Shown here piece after piece: positions 34,169 through 38,844 of a stretch of 38,844 nt of DNA (position 1 is its first letter; each line of letters opens with the position of its first letter). The stretch is from the NCBI GenBank assembly GCA_043742705.1, contig JAYTXY010000123.1, positions 1 through 38,844 of the forward strand, read 5' to 3'. Position numbers and translations under genes: made by a program. The notes beneath the pieces were generated by a model, which was not told the origin of the DNA, did no database searches, and saw only the letters and a list, made by a program, of their open reading frames with translations. This DNA comes from JAPLDA01 sp043742705. Lineage in GTDB: Bacteria > Bacteroidota > Bacteroidia > AKYH767-A > 2013-40CM-41-45.

Positions 34169-35839
34169 CTACTTTGTAATGGAATTGAGCAATGATGAAA
34201 TCGGTTTGCCGCTGTTACCGCTTGGAAATTCAATGTTCAGCATCGTTGCAATCGTAGGAGCAACATCAGTAATGAAAACAGGATCAGCAGAACTTCCATG
34301 CGGAATATTTTTTCCATAGAAAAGTAGCGGAACGTGTGTATCATAACTATATGCTGCTCCATGTGTGGTTCCTGTTTTTGATTCCCATTCCATCCAACCC
34401 GGATCAAGTGCAAGAATAATATCCGGTGAACGCCTGTTGTTGAATCCATTTTGAATCGAGGACATGATTCCCTTACGGCTGCTTCCTTCTTTCAATTCAT
34501 CTGCAGTTGCAGCTACGGAAACTCCCGGGATCTTCAATAAAAAATTCGCACACATTCCCTGGATTTCCTTAAGAGAAATTTTCTTTTGTTCAACAAGAGA
34601 ATGATCAAGATAAATTCCATGTCCGCTTAATTCAGCAACGTATTCTCCGGTTCCATAAATACCGAGTAAATAATTTTCAAGGAGTGAGTCTATTCGTTTT
34701 GCATCAAAAACTCCCGCAGGAATCTTTTGATCTGTGTTAAACAACACGTTGTTGGAAGCGCCATGATCGGCTGTGAGAAATAAAATATAGTTGTCATGAC
34801 CAATCCACTTTTCCAAAAAATCAAAAAACTCGGCAAGATCACGATCAAGACGAATGTAGGTATCTTCAATCTCGATAGAATTTATTCCGAACTGATGTCC
34901 GACATAATCAGTTGAAGAAAAGCTGACAGCAAGGAAGTCTGTAAATTTCCCTTTTCCCAATTGTTCGCCAAGCAGCGATGCTTCAGCAAAGTCCTTTGTA
35001 AACGTGTTTCCCATCGGAACTTTCTTGATCAGATCTTTGTCTTTTAATTTTATTGCAGGAAGATCGTGAGGAAATACAGGCTGTGTTTCTCCTGAATACA
35101 ATCCTTCATATTTTACATTGTCCTCTGAACTTTCAGTATAGTTTTCAATAGGAAGAGATGTTGTCCATTTTTCTTTCAGCAATTCATTTACGCGTTTCTC
35201 AGCATTGAAATCCTGAACCCATTTAGGAAGATCATTCATGTAGTAAGAACTCGTCACCCAATTTGCTGTCTCCTTGTCAAACCAATACGCAGCGTTCGCA
35301 GTATGACCTGCAGGAAGAATTGATCCTCGATCTTTCAATGCAATGCCAATCACTTTCGATTTAAAATTGTTTGAAAGACGAAGTTGATCTGTGATGGTTG
35401 TTGTGAGCAAACGTTGCGGTGACATGCGCGAAGACAAAGCAGTTGTTCCGACAGGACGAACGCTTGTATCTTCCGCACAATACACATCGCGTTTCAAATC
35501 ACGGTCGTACCAATCGTTGCTAACAATGCCGTTCACAGCGGGAGTTGTTCCTGTATACACGCAAGCATGTCCCGGACCTGTATAAGTCGGAATGTAATTA
35601 TAGTTTGCATTCTTTAGGAGAAAACCCTCGTTGATCAAACGTTTAAAACCATCATCAAGGTATTTATCCCAAAACCTGAAAAGATAATCGTAACGCATTT
35701 GATCAACTACAATTCCGATAACAAGTTTCGGTTGTGTTTCACTTTTAGGTTTAGTTGCCTGCTGTTTCTGGGCAACCAATAATGAAAACGGAATCATTAA
35801 AAAGATTCCTGATGCAATTATTTTTCTTCTGATATTCAT
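34169..35839 (-). CDS. PafA-like alkaline phosphatase (Thr nucleophile)
   Basis: 556 residues with a signal peptide ending near VAQ, so periplasmic or secreted. Alkaline-phosphatase superfamily metal sites are visible: Asp46 in VVDQMR, nucleophile Thr87 in TYTGPGHA, Asp and His in STDYVGHQFG, TADHG, and the late THGAAYSYD His. Asn108 (IVSNDWYD) and the pair Lys169/Arg171 (LKDRGSILP) match the Asn, Lys and Arg substrate-contact residues known from Elizabethkingia PafA. This points to a calcium-independent phosphate monoesterase rather than a diesterase. It sits 8 bases after the PAP2 gene and 17 bases before the MFS gene. A role in releasing phosphate from organic esters outside the cytoplasm is likely. 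Confidence 0.9.
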   Translation of the reverse strand: MNIRRKIIASGIFLMIPFSLLVAQKQQATKPKSETQPKLVIGIVVDQMRYDYLFRFWDKYLDDGFKRLINEGFLLKNANYNYIPTYTGPGHACVYTGTTPAVNGIVSNDWYDRDLKRDVYCAEDTSVRPVGTTALSSRMSPQRLLTTTITDQLRLSNNFKSKVIGIALKDRGSILPAGHTANAAYWFDKETANWVTSSYYMNDLPKWVQDFNAEKRVNELLKEKWTTSLPIENYTESSEDNVKYEGLYSGETQPVFPHDLPAIKLKDKDLIKKVPMGNTFTKDFAEASLLGEQLGKGKFTDFLAVSFSSTDYVGHQFGINSIEIEDTYIRLDRDLAEFFDFLEKWIGHDNYILFLTADHGASNNVLFNTDQKIPAGVFDAKRIDSLLENYLLGIYGTGEYVAELSGHGIYLDHSLVEQKKISLKEIQGMCANFLLKIPGVSVAATADELKEGSSRKGIMSSIQNGFNNRRSPDIILALDPGWMEWESKTGTTHGAAYSYDTHVPLLFYGKNIPHGSSADPVFITDVAPTIATMLNIEFPSGNSGKPISSLLNSITK

Positions 35840-35847
35840 GAATGAAA

Positions 35848-36456
35848 TTATGATTTGTAATGACGTGAATGAGATGATTTAATCTTTGCATGATCAAAAT
35901 GTCGTTCGTAATACCGGAATGTTTTAACCGTTGCAGCACCGAGCAATCCGCCAAGCAATCCACCGCAGAGTACATCACCGGGAAAATGTGCGCCAAGATA
36001 AATCCTGCTGTAAGAAACAACAACAGCCCATCCGAAGAGCAGCCATTGAAGTCGCATATATTTTTTTCTGAACAGAAATGTGCAGAAGGAAGTCAGTGCA
36101 AAAGCATTGGCAGCATGCGATGAAACGAAACCGTACATGCCGCCACAATATCCATATACCAAATGAACTTCAGGAGCAATTGCTGGATCATGACAAGGAC
36201 GAAGCCGCATGACTGAATTTTTAAGAACGGCTGAAGACAACTGGTCACTCAGTGTAATTAATATTCCAATGCAAACAAAGATCGTAACAAAACGCTCAGG
36301 ATATTTTTCATAAATGAAAAAGGCGAGGTAGATGTACAATGGAATTGAGACGAACTTATTACTCACCCAATACATGAGAAAATCCAACACAGGATTATTC
36401 AGGTGATTGAAGAACAACAGTAAACTTGTATCAATGGCATGTAATTCCTGAAGCAC
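35848..36456 (-). CDS. PAP2-family membrane phosphatase
   Basis: 202 residues with several transmembrane helices. The three PAP2 motifs are present: K79-x6-R86-P87 (KNSVMRLRP), VSSH with His114 in place of PSGH, and SR-x5-H-x3-D (SRIYLGAHFPGD, 150-161). Such enzymes dephosphorylate lipid phosphates, e.g. undecaprenyl diphosphate or phosphatidate, on the outer face of the inner membrane. The start is GTG at 36456; no ATG fits before the first helix. It is the first gene of the PAP2-PafA-MFS operon, and an ACGAAT repeat begins five bases upstream of the start. Confidence 0.9.
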   Translation of the reverse strand: MLQELHAIDTSLLLFFNHLNNPVLDFLMYWVSNKFVSIPLYIYLAFFIYEKYPERFVTIFVCIGILITLSDQLSSAVLKNSVMRLRPCHDPAIAPEVHLVYGYCGGMYGFVSSHAANAFALTSFCTFLFRKKYMRLQWLLFGWAVVVSYSRIYLGAHFPGDVLCGGLLGGLLGAATVKTFRYYERHFDHAKIKSSHSRHYKS

Positions 36457-36460
36457 GGTG

Positions 36461-36497
36461 GTACGAATTACTAATTCGTTACGAATATACGAATATG
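36461..36497. repeat. ACGAAT repeat, copy 4
   Basis: It contains the palindrome ACGAATTACTAATTCGT (36463-36479) followed by TACGAATATACGAATATGC. It lies immediately upstream of the PAP2 GTG start, in its presumed 5' leader. Confidence 0.65.
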
Positions 36498-36551
36498 CAG
36501 CTACTCAAAAAGTTTTACAGTGGCTCACTTTTAATATTGCACTATTAATAT

Positions 36552-36584
36552 CTACGAATTACGAATCTATACTAATATACGAAT
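36552..36584. repeat. ACGAAT repeat, copy 5
   Basis: It begins CTACGAATTACGAATC and continues TATACTAATATACGAATC. Its first 29 bases match copy 1 (9619-9647) with two differences, showing real sequence descent rather than chance AT-rich similarity. Confidence 0.7.
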
Positions 36585-36664
36585 CAATGCGTAATCGCAA
36601 ATTCAAATTGATTCATAATCGCAGATAGGATATCACTATAAAATTGAGGCGTTACCTAAGTTTA

Positions 36665-36695
36665 TTTGCCCATTCCGATATAATCTTTATATTTG
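36665..36695 (+). promoter_or_regulatory. Bacteroidota-type promoter of the short secreted-protein gene
   Basis: TTTG at 36665-36668 and TATATTTG at 36688-36695 match -33 TTTG and -7 TAnnTTTG with 19 bases between, the best match in this window. The ATG is 34 bases after the -7 box. Confidence 0.65.
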
Positions 36696-36729
36696 TTTCA
36701 GCTAAACTTTGCCAACTGCGGGTTTCGAC

Positions 36730-37293
36730 ATGAAAAGGAAAACACAAATCATTTTACCATTGTTTCTTGGTTGCTTTTTGCTTTTTGCATTTGCAAACGC
36801 ACAAACCTTGAGTCCGAAAGTAATGTCGACCAATGGCGGCTATGCTACGGGCGGGGGCAAATCACTTTCATGGACGATGGGAGAAACTTTTCATGCAACG
36901 CTTTCATCCGTTGACAATAAACTCACACAAGGTTTTGAGCAACCGTATGTGCTTTTAAAACTCATTCATCTCAAAGCATACATCGAAGGATTTTATCGCG
37001 GAGGTGGATTGATGGAACCTGTTTTGTACAATGCAGGATTGAACCCGAATTCTTTTGCTTGCGATTCTATTACAGTAGAATTACATGATGCTCGTTCTCC
37101 TTACAATTTTATTACTTCCGCAAGAGGGCTTTTAAAAACAGACGGCACTGCTGATATCCTGTTTCCTTCTACTGTAATCAATAGTTCTTATTACATATCA
37201 ATTCATCACCGAAACTCGCTGGAAACATGGAGCAAGAATCCATTGCCTTTTACCTTTGCTGAAGCGAGTTTTGATTTTACGAGCGCGGAGTAA
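36730..37293 (+). CDS. Short secreted protein, probably C-terminally truncated relative to T9SS relatives
   Basis: 187 residues with a signal peptide (MKRKTQIILPLFLGCFLLFAFANA). Residues about 33-70 (VMSTNGGYATGGGKSLSWTM, LTQGFEQP) are a repeated N-terminal module of Bacteroidota T9SS proteins. The second half (LKAYIEGFYRGGGLMEPVLYN, DSITVELHDARSPYN, SYYISIHHRNSLETWSKNP) is the module that normally leads into a dockerin-like EF-hand region and a T9SS sorting domain. Here the protein stops at FDFTSAE, just where relatives continue, and no continuation is seen in other frames before obgE. It may be released in the periplasm or be a decayed gene, although it has a good promoter. ATG 36730 is preferred to a TTG upstream. 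Confidence 0.75.
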   Translation: MKRKTQIILPLFLGCFLLFAFANAQTLSPKVMSTNGGYATGGGKSLSWTMGETFHATLSSVDNKLTQGFEQPYVLLKLIHLKAYIEGFYRGGGLMEPVLYNAGLNPNSFACDSITVELHDARSPYNFITSARGLLKTDGTADILFPSTVINSSYYISIHHRNSLETWSKNPLPFTFAEASFDFTSAE

Positions 37294-37321
37294 ACAAGAG
37301 TCAGTTCAAATTTTCCAGTGC

Positions 37322-38326
37322 TTACTCCCCCTCCTTCTTATTCAACTCATTCCACAACATATCTTTCAACTCATCAATACCAAGTCCGGCTACGGAAGAA
37401 ATAAAAACGGATTTTATGCTTTTCGGAATTTCTTTTTTCATTTCCTTCAGGAGACCCTTATCAAGCATGTCGCATTTGGTGATGGCAAGCACTCTTGACT
37501 TGTCTAGCAACTCAGGATTGAATTGCTTCAATTCATTCAACAGAATTTTATATTCGTTCCCGATATTTTTCGTATCACAGGGAATCATGAAAAGTAAAAT
37601 TGAATTTCGTTCGATGTGTTTGAGAAAACGCAAACCGAGACCTTTGCCGTGATGCGCGCCTTCAATAATTCCGGGGATATCAGCCATTACGAATGATCGG
37701 TTGTCTCGGTATTTTACAATTCCGAGATTCGGAACAAGTGTGGTGAATGCATAATCTGCAATCTCAGGTTTCGCTGCACTCACTACAGAAAGCAATGTTG
37801 ACTTTCCCGCATTCGGAAAACCAACGAGTCCTACGTCAGCGAGCAATTTCAATTCAAGCACCTTCCATTCTTCAACTCCGGGCTCTCCGGGTTGTGCATT
37901 TCGTGGTGTCTGGTTCGTGGGTGACTTAAAAAAATTATTTCCCTTTCCTCCTCTTCCTCCTTTTGCAATAATATGCTCTTGTCCTTCTTCGGTAATCTCA
38001 AACAACAAGTCTCCGGTTTCAAAATCTTTCGCAACTGTTCCGATGGGAACTTCAAGAACTTCATCTTGTCCGTCAGCACCCGTCATCAATGCATAGTTTC
38101 CGTTTCCTCCGGGTTCTGCAATTACGTGTTTGCGATACTTGAGATGAAGTAACGTCCAGAGTTGTTTGTTGCCGCGAACAATAATATGTCCGCCTCTTCC
38201 TCCATCGCCACCATCAGGACCACCTTTCGCGGTTTTTTTGTCACGGTGAAAATGCACAGAACCCGCGCCACCTGCACCACTGCGGCACATGATTTTTACA
38301 TAATCAACAAAGTTGGATCCGGACAT
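37322..38326 (-). CDS. obgE: Obg-family GTPase
   Basis: 334-residue GTPase associated with 50S ribosome assembly and stress control. The glycine-rich Obg domain (residues 1-158; RSGAGGAGSVHF, KGGPDGGDGGRGGHIIV, GGRGGKGNNFFKS) is followed by the G domain: G1 GFPNAGKST, G2 region ADYAFTTLVPNLG, G3 DIPGIIEGAHHGKGLG, G4 TKCD in place of NKxD, and G5 ISSVAG. The variable C-terminal Obg domain is absent, as is common in Bacteroidota. ATG 38324-38326. The adk gene lies upstream on the same strand, an adk-obgE order common in the phylum. Confidence 0.97.
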   Translation of the reverse strand: MSGSNFVDYVKIMCRSGAGGAGSVHFHRDKKTAKGGPDGGDGGRGGHIIVRGNKQLWTLLHLKYRKHVIAEPGGNGNYALMTGADGQDEVLEVPIGTVAKDFETGDLLFEITEEGQEHIIAKGGRGGKGNNFFKSPTNQTPRNAQPGEPGVEEWKVLELKLLADVGLVGFPNAGKSTLLSVVSAAKPEIADYAFTTLVPNLGIVKYRDNRSFVMADIPGIIEGAHHGKGLGLRFLKHIERNSILLFMIPCDTKNIGNEYKILLNELKQFNPELLDKSRVLAITKCDMLDKGLLKEMKKEIPKSIKSVFISSVAGLGIDELKDMLWNELNKKEGE

Positions 38327-38355
38327 GGTTAGTAGCTTTAAGGAATAAGAAGGAA

Positions 38356-38386
38356 GTTAGCAATTAGCAATAGGCAGTTGGCAATC
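38356..38386. repeat. TTAGCAA-word repeat
   Basis: GTTAGCAATTAGCAATAGGC followed by AGTTGGCAATC is a degenerate tandem of a 7-8 base word in the adk-obgE gap. It is another member of the intergenic word repeats in this window. Confidence 0.45.
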
Positions 38387-38445
38387 AAAACCTCACTTTC
38401 ACATTGTCTCACTGTTCACTTTCAATCAACATAAAAAATCATCAC

Positions 38446-38844
38446 TTACTTTCCATCAATCACCTTACACAGCGAATCAAATATTTCATCTACAGTTCCC
38501 ACTCCGTTTATTCCGAAAAATTTATTTTGATTGGTGTAATACGATTTCAGCGGAGCAGTTTTGGTATTGTATTCATTAATTCGCTTTTCAATCACGGTTT
38601 CATTCTGATCATCAGGTCTTCCTGAATCTTTTCCGCGGTTCAGCAGGCGTTTAATCAATTCTTCTTTCGGAACATCGAGTGAAAGCATCATCCTGATAGA
38701 CGACCCTTTCGATGCAAGTAGTTTATCAAGCGCTTCCGCCTGCGCAGTCGTTCGCGGAAATCCATCGAAGATAAAACCCTTTGCATTTTTATTCGCGTCT
38801 ACTTTCGATTCAATCATGCCTATTACCACATCATCAGGAACCAG
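38446..38844 (-). CDS. adk: Adenylate kinase, 3' part (gene continues past the window end)
   Basis: 132 residues are visible, in frame to the last base of the window (LVPDDVVIGMIES). The missing N-terminal part of about 60 residues would carry the GxPGxGKGT P-loop. Present are GFIFDGFPRTTAQAEAL (NMP-binding/core), LSLDVPKEELIKRLLNRGKDSGRPDD with the short LID (no zinc-finger insert), and RINEYNTKTAPLKSYY. The enzyme interconverts ATP + AMP and 2 ADP in the cytoplasm. The real start is outside the window, so the GTG at 38829 is not the start. Confidence 0.95.
   Translation of the reverse strand: MVPDDVVIGMIESKVDANKNAKGFIFDGFPRTTAQAEALDKLLASKGSSIRMMLSLDVPKEELIKRLLNRGKDSGRPDDQNETVIEKRINEYNTKTAPLKSYYTNQNKFFGINGVGTVDEIFDSLCKVIDGK

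Overview
The window (38,844 bases, AT-rich) is a chromosomal segment from a Bacteroidota bacterium, most like an environmental member of the Chitinophagia/Sphingobacteriia/Flavobacteriia side of the phylum. Evidence: secreted proteins with type IX secretion (T9SS) C-terminal signals of both type A (2-2671) and type B/gliding-associated (28753-32850); a Porin_10-type outer-membrane protein; a Bacteroidota-specific family mislabelled 'asparagine synthetase B'; promoter boxes of the TAnnTTTG type; and almost no Shine-Dalgarno sequences. No rRNA, tRNA, CRISPR array, prophage or insertion-sequence transposase was seen.

Layout: 1-9.7 kb carries a T9SS cargo protein, a porin, the secreted AsnB-like protein, replicative helicase DnaB and a lipoprotein. 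9.7-13.2 kb carries guanine deaminase and AccA on the minus strand, divergent from IspE, a GNAT acetyltransferase and a DUF1801 protein. 13.2-19.3 kb carries an AAA+ (MoxR-like)/VWA pair, divergent from a large AddA/RecB-like helicase-nuclease. 19.4-24.5 kb carries a response regulator with a C-terminal membrane anchor, a long M16 peptidase homologue lacking its catalytic glutamate, and a molybdopterin oxidoreductase with its cytochrome b561-type partner. 24.7-28.6 kb carries a membrane histidine kinase with a small downstream gene, a divergent Rcp1-like response regulator, and an alpha-oxoamine synthase-like PLP enzyme. 28.7-36.5 kb carries a giant PKD-repeat T9SS protein, then a tight PAP2 - PafA-like phosphatase - MFS operon. 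36.7-38.8 kb carries a short, apparently truncated secreted protein, ObgE and the 3' part of adenylate kinase.

Most genes are housekeeping or cell-surface functions. The part least explained by standard annotation is between the genes. Many intergenic regions are built from short degenerate words (ACGAAT, TCAAGA, CTTAGTG, CTTTGCG, AATCCG, TTAGCAA, GCACAT and a CCCACGATT REP-like palindrome), usually arranged as imperfect inverted repeats. One forms a long hairpin that fills the divergent accA/ispE control region and ends on the ispE start codon. Other points of interest are the HLTKH active site in the M16 protein, the tail-anchored receiver protein, and TACATTTG boxes only four bases before the dnaB and addA start codons.

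All calls are from reading the sequence and recalled family knowledge; no database search was run.
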